Assembly: GCA_030431455.1 (NCBI GenBank)
Contig: JAUIJE010000022.1
Span: 1-61,049 of the forward strand
DNA from: a bacterium
GTDB taxonomy: Bacteria; Myxococcota; UBA727; JAUIJE01
DNA: 61,049 bases
Direction of reading: 5' to 3'
Each line of letters begins with the position of its first letter. Within the stretch, counting starts at the first letter, position 1. Position numbers and translations under genes: made by a program. Shown in pieces: positions 43,284-55,400 of this stretch. The notes beneath the pieces were generated by a model that saw nothing but the letters and a program-made list of their open reading frames with translations, did no database searches and had not been told where the DNA came from.

Positions 43284-44351
43284 ATGGTCGAGCGTATGCC
43301 GAAGCCAGACGACCAACGACGCGCGGTGCGCATCCCCGCGCAGTTGTTCGTGCGCGTTTTGGGCGTCGACCGGGTCGCCCACCTCCGGGAGGGCAACGTC
43401 TCGGTCAGCGGCATCTACTTCGCCACCGACGAAGCCAGCGGCGACGTCGGCGCGGTCGAGCGCCTCGAGATCCGCACCGCGGACGGGGACAAGACCCTGG
43501 TGACCACCGCGGTGTGTGTGCGGGTGGCGCGGGTCAAGGACCTGTGGAGCGGTGAGCGCATCGAAGGCGTGGCGTTTCAGTTTCTGCCCGAGGACGACGG
43601 CGTTCGCCAAGACATCAAGCGGCTCGTCGAGGCCCTCATCGACGAGCGGCTGGACAGCCCCGCGGGGGTGGTCCAGACCGATCGCACCCCCGCCGAGCTC
43701 AGCTCGGGCGCGGGCTTTTCCGGCCGGGTGTCCATCGGGGGCGTGTCCGCGGCCGGGCTCACGCTGTTCACAGAATGGCCGGTGGAGGTGGGCGCGTCCG
43801 TCTCGCTCACCATCGACGAGGGCCGCGGGGGCGAACCCATCGAGGTCGCGGGCCGCGTCGACCGCAAGACCGTGCTCACCCCCGGGGCACAGTTTCGTCT
43901 CGACGTCACCTTGTCCCAAAAGGCCGGGCTTTCGACCCCGCGCCCGGTGAGCGAAGGGGTGCGCGACCTGCTCGGCGCGCTGGTGGCGCCCCCGGTGAGT
44001 CTGCGCGGGGTGCACCGCGACCAGGCGTTGGTGGGCGACTTGTCCCGCGTGCCCCTGAGCAGCGTGTTTTCGTTCATCGAGTGGGAATCGTTCTCGGGTA
44101 CGCTGTCGTTGGCCCACGCCGACGACCGCGCCGAGGTGTATCTCCGCGAGGGGCGCCCGGTCGACGTCGACACCTCGTGGACCACCCGCGACGGGCGCCT
44201 GGCCCTCACCGCCCTGTTGGCCTGGACCGAGGGGCGCTTTTCCCTCGCCGTGGGCGACGGCGAACGCGAGGACAGTCTCGACCTGACCTTCCGCGAGCTG
44301 CTCATGGAGCACGCCAAAGACGCGGACGAGTCCTCCGAACTCGCCCACTGA
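43284..44351 (+). CDS. PilZ-PilZ-DUF4388 protein
   Basis: A 355-residue cytoplasmic protein. An N-terminal PilZ domain (about 8-120) has DQRRAVRIP and REGNVSVSGIYFATDE, with the c-di-GMP motif in an NVSxxG form. A second PilZ-like domain (about 130-225) contains RVSIGGVSAAGLTLFTEWPV. The C-terminal part (about 245-345) matches DUF4388 (LVGDLSRVPLSSVFSFIEWE, then YLREGRPVDVDTSW), a domain common in Myxococcota and often linked to signalling. Start ATG 43284 is uncertain: a GTG at 43269 overlaps the bioA stop, and neither has a Shine-Dalgarno sequence. It may be co-transcribed with bioA. Confidence 0.8.
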   Translation: MVERMPKPDDQRRAVRIPAQLFVRVLGVDRVAHLREGNVSVSGIYFATDEASGDVGAVERLEIRTADGDKTLVTTAVCVRVARVKDLWSGERIEGVAFQFLPEDDGVRQDIKRLVEALIDERLDSPAGVVQTDRTPAELSSGAGFSGRVSIGGVSAAGLTLFTEWPVEVGASVSLTIDEGRGGEPIEVAGRVDRKTVLTPGAQFRLDVTLSQKAGLSTPRPVSEGVRDLLGALVAPPVSLRGVHRDQALVGDLSRVPLSSVFSFIEWESFSGTLSLAHADDRAEVYLREGRPVDVDTSWTTRDGRLALTALLAWTEGRFSLAVGDGEREDSLDLTFRELLMEHAKDADESSELAH

Positions 44352-44356
44352 GCGCG

Positions 44357-46132
<1,776 letters not shown>

Positions 46133-46139
46133 GTTGCCG

Positions 46140-46145
46140 CTCCTT
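46140..46145 (-). promoter_or_regulatory. Ribosome binding site that points to an ATC start for hflX
   Basis: AAGGAG on the minus strand lies 7 bases before ATC 46132. No canonical start codon lies within a usable distance of it in frame. Confidence 0.6.
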
Positions 46146-46209
46146 GCGAACAGACAAAGCTAACACCTACACGCCGCGGGCGCCGGGTCAATCGACGCTG
46201 GACCGACGC

Positions 46210-48366
<2,157 letters not shown>

Positions 48367-48378
48367 TCTTGAAAGATA
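48367..48378 (-). promoter_or_regulatory. Possible -10 element for leaderless kinase transcript
   Basis: TATCTT (48378-48373), six bases (TCAAGA), ATG. No Shine-Dalgarno sequence is present. Confidence 0.5.
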
Positions 48379-48434
48379 GCGCCTTTTGCCTGCGCGTTCC
48401 TGTTTGTGGCCTCGGCCAGCCGGCGGACGGGGCC

Positions 48435-49523
48435 TCAGCCCCCGCCACAGTCCGCGATGGTGGTGACCCCGTCGCCGTTGACCGACAGGGCGCAGCGCCG
48501 TTCGGCGCCGTCATCCATGACCCAGACCACGAAGCCCTCGGCGACCCGCGCGGCCAAGTCATAGACCAGCTCGCCGGTCTGGTCGGTGGCGCGCTCGGTG
48601 GCGGCGTCGTCGAAGGTCCAGGACTCGATGAGGCCGCCGCCGGTCAGGAACACATCCTCGACCAGGTTGGTGGACCCGTCGTCGAACCGCTGCAGGTAGC
48701 TGCCGGCCCCGGATCCGTCGGGGTTGTAGATGTACTCCCCGACGAAGTCGGGGTTGGCGAGACTGTCGACGAGGTCGTTTTCGAACACGTAGACCGCGGT
48801 GCCGTCGGGCTTGACCACGTAGGTGTAGTCCCGGTGGATGCCGTTTTGGGTGTGGTCAACGGTCTGTACGTAGGCGCCGTCGTCGTCGATCTCGAGGGCG
48901 ATCATCCAGTCGGGCGAGACCTCGGTGTCCGGGTCGTCGAAGGCCCGGGTCCCGATGAACAACCCATCCGTCCGCAGCACCCCCCGGTTGCGGTAGGTGC
49001 CCTCGACGAGGCGCCATTCCTCGTCGATGTGCTCGTCGCCGTTTTGTTCGTAGCGGTAGTCGCCCCAGAAATACTCGCCCAGGCTCGACGTGCCGGTGAA
49101 CGACTGGTCGGCGCCGTCGTAGCTGTAGGTGAACACAAACTCCCACACCACCTCGCGCCCGTCGCGGAGCTGGCGCGTCTGGGTGTAGTGACCGGTGCCG
49201 TCGAGGTTGTCCACGCCGTCGACGGTGTAGGACGCGATGTCGCCCCCGCTGGGACAGACGTACTCGCCCGAGAACCGGCCAGTACTCTGATCGAACGTCT
49301 CGGCGACAATGTCCCACTGCTCGCAAGCGCCCTCGTCGTCCTGGCGCTCACCGCCGTTGGTCGCCACCGTGAGCGGGCTCGACAACGTGGCCGGCCCCCG
49401 GTGCACGTCGAGGCCCGGCACCACCGGGTCGTCGGCAAACCGCACGGTGGGCACGCCGTCATCGCAGCCGGTCGCAGCGACCACAGCGGCAAGGGCGCAC
49501 AGAGCGATCAAGGGGCGTGTCAT
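48435..49523 (-). CDS. Lipoprotein of unknown function, probable sigma-54 target
   Basis: A 362-residue lipoprotein (lipobox AATGC). The mature part is acidic and rich in beta-strands with many Tyr/Asp/Gly turns (SYDGADQSFTGTSSLGEYFW, GEYIYNPDGSGAGSYLQRFD), like repeated strand-turn units; a C-terminal pair of cysteines (CALSVNGDGVTTIADC) may form a disulfide. No family is recognised. GAGG lies 6 bases before the ATG. A near-consensus sigma-54 promoter lies 41-57 bases upstream, and the divergent operon encodes an NtrC-type activator, so nutrient- or signal-dependent expression is likely. Confidence 0.8.
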   Translation of the reverse strand: MTRPLIALCALAAVVAATGCDDGVPTVRFADDPVVPGLDVHRGPATLSSPLTVATNGGERQDDEGACEQWDIVAETFDQSTGRFSGEYVCPSGGDIASYTVDGVDNLDGTGHYTQTRQLRDGREVVWEFVFTYSYDGADQSFTGTSSLGEYFWGDYRYEQNGDEHIDEEWRLVEGTYRNRGVLRTDGLFIGTRAFDDPDTEVSPDWMIALEIDDDGAYVQTVDHTQNGIHRDYTYVVKPDGTAVYVFENDLVDSLANPDFVGEYIYNPDGSGAGSYLQRFDDGSTNLVEDVFLTGGGLIESWTFDDAATERATDQTGELVYDLAARVAEGFVVWVMDDGAERRCALSVNGDGVTTIADCGGG

Positions 49524-49563
49524 CAAAACCTCAGGACTGGCGGGCCTCGTGCATAAAGCATCT

Positions 49564-49581
49564 GAGCACGGCACGTGCCAG
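49564..49581 (-). promoter_or_regulatory. Sigma-54-type (-24/-12) promoter
   Basis: The minus strand reads CTGGCACGTGCCGTGCTC. Against the consensus TGGCACG-N4-TTGCT, 11 of 12 specified bases match. The -24 GG is at 49579-49578 and the -12 GC is at 49567-49566, ten bases apart, as required. Transcription should start near 49554, about 31 bases before the lipoprotein ATG. Confidence 0.7.
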
Positions 49582-49611
49582 TGGAAAAGCGCCCGCACCA
49601 CGGGCTTCACC

Positions 49612-49629
49612 ATGCTCTGATCGGAGCAT
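49612..49629. promoter_or_regulatory. Inverted repeat ATGCTC-N6-GAGCAT, candidate activator site
   Basis: A perfect dyad with 6-base arms lies centred about 66 bases upstream of the predicted sigma-54 start site, between the divergent lipoprotein and TonB-receptor genes. It could bind the NtrC-type protein encoded in the operon or regulate that operon itself. Confidence 0.4.
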
Positions 49630-49733
49630 ATCCGCCATTTCCGACCCCGCCAGGGCCGGGAAAAGCGGTGGATTTGCGCCGCTGGTCCGAGGGATTTCCC
49701 TGCCTTCTCAGGCGGTTCGCGCTACGAAAAGAC

Positions 49734-51749
49734 ATGCCCAGAGCCTCCCTCGCCCCCTGCCTGCTCGTGGTCCTCTGCGGCGCGCTCGGCGCCGGGCCGG
49801 CCGGGGCCCAAGACGACCTGCTGCTGCTGCCCCCCGAGGACGAAGCGCTTGACCCGGTGACCGCCCTGGCCGGGCTCAAGCCCGACACCGCGGTGGTCTA
49901 CACCGGCGAGGAGCTCTACCGGCGCGGCTACCGGACCCTCGGCGAAGCGCTGCGCGACACCGTCGGCATCTTCCAACGCCAGACCCCGGCCGGCCCTCGC
50001 TACAGCGCCCGCGGGATCAAGGACGGCCTCGCCCTCATCATCGACGGCATCCCCCACATCATCGACGGCGAACGCGACCTGCTCGACGTCGATCGCACCC
50101 TCGACCTCCGGGACCTCGAGCAGATCGAGATCGTGCGCGGTCCGTCCAGTGCCATTTGGGGGGTCACCGCCCTCGCTGGCGTGGTCCGGGTGACCACCCG
50201 CCGCCCGCTGCGCACCGGGGCGACGGTGGGCCTGCGCACCGGTCTCATCGACCCCCTCGCCCTCGGGGCCGAGACCGAGGCGTTCGGCGACGTGAGCCTG
50301 CGCCGGGGGGACGTGGGTCTGTTCGCCATCGGCCGCGCCCGGATCGGCCCGCGCCAACGCTTCCGGTACGACAACGCCCCCACCCAGTACTTCCCCATCG
50401 GGGGCGTGTTTGTGCCCGGGGCTCTCACCGACCACGACGTGCTCGCGCCCAACGACAGCGCCTACGCGGTGCGCGCGGGGGCCGAGGTGTTCGACCTCCG
50501 GGCCGATGTCTCGCACCAGAGCAACACCGAGCACACCCCGCTCTCCACATTTTCCCACGCGGTGCTCGCCGACCGTCCCGAACAGAGCGTGCGGCACCGC
50601 ACCCGCGGCCGCATCCTCCTGAACACGAGCTTCTGGCGTTTCTCCGTGCAGGGGGCCGCGTTCCTGGCCCAGCACCTCCGGGAGGACACCTTCCGGCTCT
50701 ACCCCACCGGCGACGTGCTCCCCTTCGGCGGCGACATCATCACCCGGGGGCGCACCCTGCGCGGCGGGTTTCGGCTTCGCACCGATTTTGCCCTCACCGA
50801 CGACCACCGCTTCATCGGCGCCGCGTTCGGCGAGCTCGGGCAAAACACCGCCGCGGCCGACGCCACCGATGCCCAGACCGGCGAGCGGGTGCGCGACCTG
50901 GTGCAGATCTCTGACCTCGACGCCAGCGGCACGTTGGCCGGCGAATACCAGGGCGACCTGCCCTGGGGCTTGTTCGTGACCGCGGGCGCGGCCTTGCGGT
51001 ACCGCACGGGCTTCCCGCTGTCCTTCGCCCCCCGGGCGAGCCTCGCCTACGTGCCGGTGCCGATGGTGAGCTTCCGGGTCAGCTACGCCGAGGGCACCCG
51101 CGAACCGGACAAGTTTGACCTCGGGGCTCTCTCCCGCTCGTTGGTCGCGGGCACCGTGGCCGGGGTTCGCGAAAACCCGCAGCTCCAGCCCGAACACGTC
51201 CGCAACGTCGAGGCCGGGGTCTCGCTGCGCCCCACCGCCACCACCCGCATGTCACTGGAGGCGTTCGGGGTCAGCCACGCCGGCGCGGTGGTCCAGGTGG
51301 TGCGCAACGGGGCGGTGCAGCCGGTCAACCTCGGCCCCCGCTACATCGTCGGGCTCGAGAGCGACGCCCACCTCGAACCCGTGACCGACAGCCTGTTCTT
51401 TGACGCCAACGTCACCTACGCCCAGACCCTGTATGGCCCCACCCTCAACGAAGACCTGCTCAAGGCCGTGGTCCAAGTGCGCGCCCGGTGGTGGCAACAC
51501 CTCGAAATGGGACTGCGTGCCCGCAGCAGGGTGGACTTCTCCGTCGGCGGGCTCGGCCACACCCTCGCGGTGGACGCGTTTGGCAGCTACCAACCCGCGG
51601 GCGGCCCCTTCACCCTGTCGGTGGCGGGCCAGAACCTCAACGACGCCAACGAAAGCACCCCCGCCACCCCCGGGCTCGCGGGGGCGGTGCCGGTCGACAC
51701 CCCGGGCCCTGGCCGCATGATCCTCTTCACCCTCACCGGGACGTTGTGA
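49734..51749 (+). CDS. TonB-dependent outer membrane receptor
   Basis: A 671-residue outer membrane protein. A signal peptide (CLLVVLCGALGAGPAGAQ) is followed by the plug domain (about 40-170, TLGEALRDTVGIFQRQTPAG, YSARGIKDGLALIIDGIP, IEIVRGPSSAIWGVTALAGV) and a 22-strand-type barrel. The C-terminus ends ILFTLTGTL. The ligand cannot be read from sequence. The start is ATG 49734, where the signal peptide begins. The stop overlaps the next gene (GTGA), so four genes through the response regulator form one coupled operon. Confidence 0.9.
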   Translation: MPRASLAPCLLVVLCGALGAGPAGAQDDLLLLPPEDEALDPVTALAGLKPDTAVVYTGEELYRRGYRTLGEALRDTVGIFQRQTPAGPRYSARGIKDGLALIIDGIPHIIDGERDLLDVDRTLDLRDLEQIEIVRGPSSAIWGVTALAGVVRVTTRRPLRTGATVGLRTGLIDPLALGAETEAFGDVSLRRGDVGLFAIGRARIGPRQRFRYDNAPTQYFPIGGVFVPGALTDHDVLAPNDSAYAVRAGAEVFDLRADVSHQSNTEHTPLSTFSHAVLADRPEQSVRHRTRGRILLNTSFWRFSVQGAAFLAQHLREDTFRLYPTGDVLPFGGDIITRGRTLRGGFRLRTDFALTDDHRFIGAAFGELGQNTAAADATDAQTGERVRDLVQISDLDASGTLAGEYQGDLPWGLFVTAGAALRYRTGFPLSFAPRASLAYVPVPMVSFRVSYAEGTREPDKFDLGALSRSLVAGTVAGVRENPQLQPEHVRNVEAGVSLRPTATTRMSLEAFGVSHAGAVVQVVRNGAVQPVNLGPRYIVGLESDAHLEPVTDSLFFDANVTYAQTLYGPTLNEDLLKAVVQVRARWWQHLEMGLRARSRVDFSVGGLGHTLAVDAFGSYQPAGGPFTLSVAGQNLNDANESTPATPGLAGAVPVDTPGPGRMILFTLTGTL

Positions 51750-52576
51750 AGGCCAGCGCCCTCCTCCTGCTCGCCGCGGTGGCCACTTCCCCCGCCGCCG
51801 CCGCCGACGTGGTGGCGGTGGTTGACGCGCAAAAGGGCCCCTACGCCGACGTGCTGCGAGGGCTGGGCGGCCCGCCGGTGATCGAGGCCCACGGCAAGGA
51901 CGTGGTCACCAAGATCCGCTCCCTCGCCCCCGCGACCCAGGTCATGGTGCTCGGCGAAGCCGCCCTCGCCGCCACCCGCAAGGCGGTCCCGCCCGCTCGC
52001 TACTGTGTCGGTCTGGTCCGGGCCACCGCGCTCCGCGAGGGCGAGTGCGCCATCCAGCTCGAGCCCACCCTAGAGATGCAGTTGGATTGGATCGCGCGGG
52101 CCTTCCCCGGCCGCAACCGGGTGTTGCTCCTGCGCAGCCAGGTCGAGCCCCGCCACGCCGAGCTCGCCCGCCAAGCCGAAGCCCGGGGCCTGCGGCTGGT
52201 GTTCGTCGACGTCACCGGCGGGGGCGACGCGGTCCGGGCCCTGCAAGCCGAGGTCACCACCGAGCGCGAAAAAACCGTGGTCTGGCTGCGCCCCGATGAC
52301 AAAGCGGTCAACGCCTCCACCGTGGGGCCCCTGTGCAAACGCGCCCTCGCGGCGCGGGTGGTGGCGGTGGGGTTCTCGTCGTATTTCCTCAAGGCGGGAG
52401 CGGTGGCGGCGGTGCAGCAAGACTTCGAACGCACCGGCCAACAGCTGCTGCGCCAGGCCCACGGCCCCCGGGGCCAAGCGGTCCCGCAGCACACCGGCCT
52501 CGAGGTCAACGGTCGCCTCGCGGGCCGGCTCGGGGTCTCGGTCCAGGACGGGGCCGGGGTGGTGGTGCGACGATGA
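51746..52576 (+). CDS. Periplasmic substrate-binding protein (ABC-type, TrpX-like family)
   Basis: A 276-residue exported protein with a signal peptide (LLLLAAVATSPAAAADVV). The remainder resembles the ABC substrate-binding family often annotated as TrpX/pfam04392 (VVDAQKGPYADVLRGLGG, IARAFPGRNRVLLLRSQVEP, VVAVGFSSYFLKAGAVAAVQ). No transporter permease or ATPase is nearby. Its position between a TonB receptor and a sensor kinase suggests it delivers a ligand to the kinase instead of a transporter. GTG start overlaps the receptor stop; its own stop overlaps the kinase start. Confidence 0.8.
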   Translation: MKASALLLLAAVATSPAAAADVVAVVDAQKGPYADVLRGLGGPPVIEAHGKDVVTKIRSLAPATQVMVLGEAALAATRKAVPPARYCVGLVRATALREGECAIQLEPTLEMQLDWIARAFPGRNRVLLLRSQVEPRHAELARQAEARGLRLVFVDVTGGGDAVRALQAEVTTEREKTVVWLRPDDKAVNASTVGPLCKRALAARVVAVGFSSYFLKAGAVAAVQQDFERTGQQLLRQAHGPRGQAVPQHTGLEVNGRLAGRLGVSVQDGAGVVVRR

Positions 52577-54030
52577 ACCAGCCGCCCACGACGACCGAAC
52601 GTCCCCCCATGACCCTGCGCCTCGGCATCCGCGCGCGGCTGGTGCTGTCGGTGGTGGCGGCGCTGTCCGCGGTGGTGGGCATCACCGCCACGGTGGTGGT
52701 GATGCGGGCCGAGGCCGCGCTCAGCGAGGTCGACGAGGAACGGTTCTTGGCCCTCACCGCCCAGATGGCCGACGCCGCCCGGGTGGGGGCGCTGGCCAAA
52801 AGCGAGCTGCTGCTCAAGGACGACCTCGCGCAGTTCGTGCGGTACCCGGCCCTTGTGGAGCTCACCGTGGTCGATGAAAAGGGCTCGCGCCTGTTTTTCG
52901 CCCAAGGCCCGGCCGCCGACTCGCGCCACGGGGTGACCACGTCATCGGCGATCTTGGATGTGGCCTCCGACGAGGTCACGTCCGAGCTCTCCGCGTTTGG
53001 GGTGGACAGCCCCCAAGACACCCCCCTGGGCGAGGTGCACGCGCGCTTTTCCCGGGGCAAGACCCGGCGCATCGAGGCCGGCATGCGCCGGGACATGCTG
53101 GTGGCGTTCTGGGCTGCAGCTACATTGGCGGTGGTGCTCTTGCTGTGGCTGTTCGGCCCGGTGATCGCGCGGGTGCGGACCCTCGCCGCGGCCGCGAGCA
53201 AAGTCGCCGCCGGCGAACGGGACGTGCGCGTGACCCCCGAGGGCAGCGACGAGGTCGCCGACCTCATGCAACAGTTCGACGCCATGACGTTGTCCCTCGA
53301 CGCCCAGCGCCGGGAGATCGAGAACGCGTCGGCCCAGCTCGCCGAGCGTGAGTCCCTGGCCGCCATCGGCCGGGCCACCGCGGTCATCGCCCACGAGCTG
53401 AAAAACCCCCTGGGCATCCTCCTCGGCGCCGCCGAGGTGTTGCAAAAGCCCGACCGCAAAGAGGCGGTCAAGCGCGAAGCCTTGGAGATCATCGTCGAGG
53501 AGATTCCGCGGCTCGAGCGCACCCTCACCGAGGTGCTGGACTTCGCGCGGCCCCGGCCCCTGGCCCTCAGCCCCGTCGCCCTCGGGCCCCTGCTCGAGAA
53601 GGTCAGGGACCGGGCGCTGTACCGCGGGGGCCCCCTCGAGCGGGGCGCGGTGGACATTCACCTCCCGGACGACATTGGACCGGTGTTCGTCGATGCGTTC
53701 CAGATCGAAAAGGTCCTGCTCAACCTCCTGCTCAACGCCGGCCAAGCCGGCGGCCAGCACGTCACCGTGCAGGTGGTGCCCGACGACGAGCTGGTGGCGA
53801 TTCACATCAAGGACGACGGGCCGGGCATCGATGACAAGGTGCGCGTGGATTTGTTTCAGCCGTTTGTGACCACCAAGCAGCGGGGCTCGGGTCTGGGCTT
53901 GGCCGTGGCCCGGCGGGCGGTGCGCGCCCACGGGGGCGATCTCTGGGCCGAGGCCGCCGACGAGGGCGCACATTTCGTGTTGACCTTGCCCCGCGCAGCC
54001 GGTCGAATGGGCGAAGAGGAGGTCACGTGA
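52573..54030 (+). CDS. Sensor histidine kinase (HAMP, NtrB-like)
   Basis: A 485-residue membrane kinase. Two membrane helices (about 20-44 and 176-196) bracket a small periplasmic domain of about 130 residues. A HAMP domain follows (about 197-250), then the dimerisation domain with the phosphorylated His274 in AVIAHELKNPLGIL and an ATPase domain with LLNLLLNAGQAGG, DDGPGID and SGLGLAVARRAV. The partner is the NtrC-type regulator encoded next. ATG overlaps the upstream stop (ATGA). Confidence 0.93.
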   Translation: MNQPPTTTERPPMTLRLGIRARLVLSVVAALSAVVGITATVVVMRAEAALSEVDEERFLALTAQMADAARVGALAKSELLLKDDLAQFVRYPALVELTVVDEKGSRLFFAQGPAADSRHGVTTSSAILDVASDEVTSELSAFGVDSPQDTPLGEVHARFSRGKTRRIEAGMRRDMLVAFWAAATLAVVLLLWLFGPVIARVRTLAAAASKVAAGERDVRVTPEGSDEVADLMQQFDAMTLSLDAQRREIENASAQLAERESLAAIGRATAVIAHELKNPLGILLGAAEVLQKPDRKEAVKREALEIIVEEIPRLERTLTEVLDFARPRPLALSPVALGPLLEKVRDRALYRGGPLERGAVDIHLPDDIGPVFVDAFQIEKVLLNLLLNAGQAGGQHVTVQVVPDDELVAIHIKDDGPGIDDKVRVDLFQPFVTTKQRGSGLGLAVARRAVRAHGGDLWAEAADEGAHFVLTLPRAAGRMGEEEVT

Positions 54031-55400
54031 CCCACCGCATCTTGCTCGTCGAGGACGAGACCAACTACCGCCGGGTGCTCAAGATGATGAGCGCGGATTT
54101 TGATGTGACCTTCCTCGAAGCCGAGCACGGCCGACAAGCCCTGGAGCTGCTCGAGACCGAAGAGGTCGACCTCGTCATCTGTGACATCAACATGCCGGTG
54201 ATGGACGGCATGACCCTGCTCAAAGAGCTCAAAGGCAAGAAGCTGCGCGCCCCCATCGTGATGGCCACCGCTTACGGCAGCATCGAATCCGCGGTCGAGG
54301 CCATGCGCCTCGGCGCCGCCGATTACCTGACCAAGCCCTTCGACCAGGAGCGGCTCGAGATCACCCTCAAGCGCACCCTGCGCCTCAGCGACCTGCAGCG
54401 GCTCAACGACCAACTGCGCGAGACCCTCGAGGAGCGCTACGACTTTTCGCACATCGTGGGCCGCAGCCCCGCGGTGCTGAGCGTGCTCGAGACCGCGGGC
54501 AAGGTCGCCGCCACCGAGGCCAACGTCCTGCTCGTGGGCGAGAGCGGGGTGGGCAAGGAGCTGTTCGCCCGCGCTATCCACTATAACAGCCCACGCAAGG
54601 CGGGGCCGTTTGTGGCCGTCAACTGCGCGGCACTGCCCGCGGAGCTCATCGAGGCCGAACTGTTTGGGGCCGAAGTGGGCGCGTACACCGGCGCGGTCAA
54701 ACGCCGCAAAGGCCGGGTGGAGGCCGCCCGCCGCGGCACCCTGTTCCTCGACGAGATCGGTGAGCTCCCGCTCGCTTTGCAGGCCAAGCTGTTGCGTTTT
54801 TTGCAGGAGCGCACCTATTCCCCGCTGGGGGCCGAGCGCGAACAGGAAGCGGACGTACGCTTGGTGTTCGCCACCAACAAAGACCTCGAACAAGAGGTGA
54901 ACGCGGGCCGGTTCCGCGAGGACCTGCTCTACCGCATTCGGGTCGTGCCCCTCGACCTGCCCCCTCTGCGGGACCGGGGCGAGGACGTGATCACCCTCGC
55001 CGAGGCCTTCACCGCCGAGGCCGCGGCCCAGATGGGCCGGCCCCCCCTGCCCTTCGCCGCGGCCGCGCGCACCGCGCTGTTGCGCCACGACTGGCCGGGC
55101 AACGTGCGCGAACTGAAGAACACCATCGAGCGCGCGGTCATCCTCGCCGAGGACGAGACCCTCACCGTGGCCGACCTCGGGCTGCCCGTGTCGGTGGACA
55201 CCTCCGCGCCCAAGGCGGCCGCGGTCCCGGGCCGGTATTTGTTGCCCGACACCGGCGTGGTCCTCGAGGAGCTTGAGCGCGACCTCATCGAGCAAGCCCT
55301 GGACCGCACCGGGGGCAACAAGACCCGCGCGGCCAAGCTGCTCGGCTTGTCCCGCGCGACCTTGCGGTACCGCATCGAGAAGCTCTCGATCGACGCCTAG
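54027..55400 (+). CDS. NtrC-family sigma-54-dependent response regulator
   Basis: A 457-residue protein with a receiver domain (phosphoacceptor Asp53 in VICDINMPVMD, and Lys103 in LTKPF), an AAA+ domain (about 140-375; Walker A GESGVGKE 171-178) and a Fis-type helix-turn-helix (about 420-457, NKTRAAKLLGLSRATLRYRI). The sigma-54-contacting GAFTGA loop reads GAYTGA (218-223); Tyr for Phe is a known tolerated variant in some family members. GTG start with GAGGAGG 5 bases upstream overlaps the kinase stop (GTGA). The stop shares CTAG with the convergent dehydrogenase gene. Confidence 0.95.
   Translation: MTHRILLVEDETNYRRVLKMMSADFDVTFLEAEHGRQALELLETEEVDLVICDINMPVMDGMTLLKELKGKKLRAPIVMATAYGSIESAVEAMRLGAADYLTKPFDQERLEITLKRTLRLSDLQRLNDQLRETLEERYDFSHIVGRSPAVLSVLETAGKVAATEANVLLVGESGVGKELFARAIHYNSPRKAGPFVAVNCAALPAELIEAELFGAEVGAYTGAVKRRKGRVEAARRGTLFLDEIGELPLALQAKLLRFLQERTYSPLGAEREQEADVRLVFATNKDLEQEVNAGRFREDLLYRIRVVPLDLPPLRDRGEDVITLAEAFTAEAAAQMGRPPLPFAAAARTALLRHDWPGNVRELKNTIERAVILAEDETLTVADLGLPVSVDTSAPKAAAVPGRYLLPDTGVVLEELERDLIEQALDRTGGNKTRAAKLLGLSRATLRYRIEKLSIDA

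Noticed and set aside
49570-49579. GGCACGTGCC palindrome as a separate operator
   Set aside because: It falls entirely inside the -24/-12 promoter match, which explains it better.
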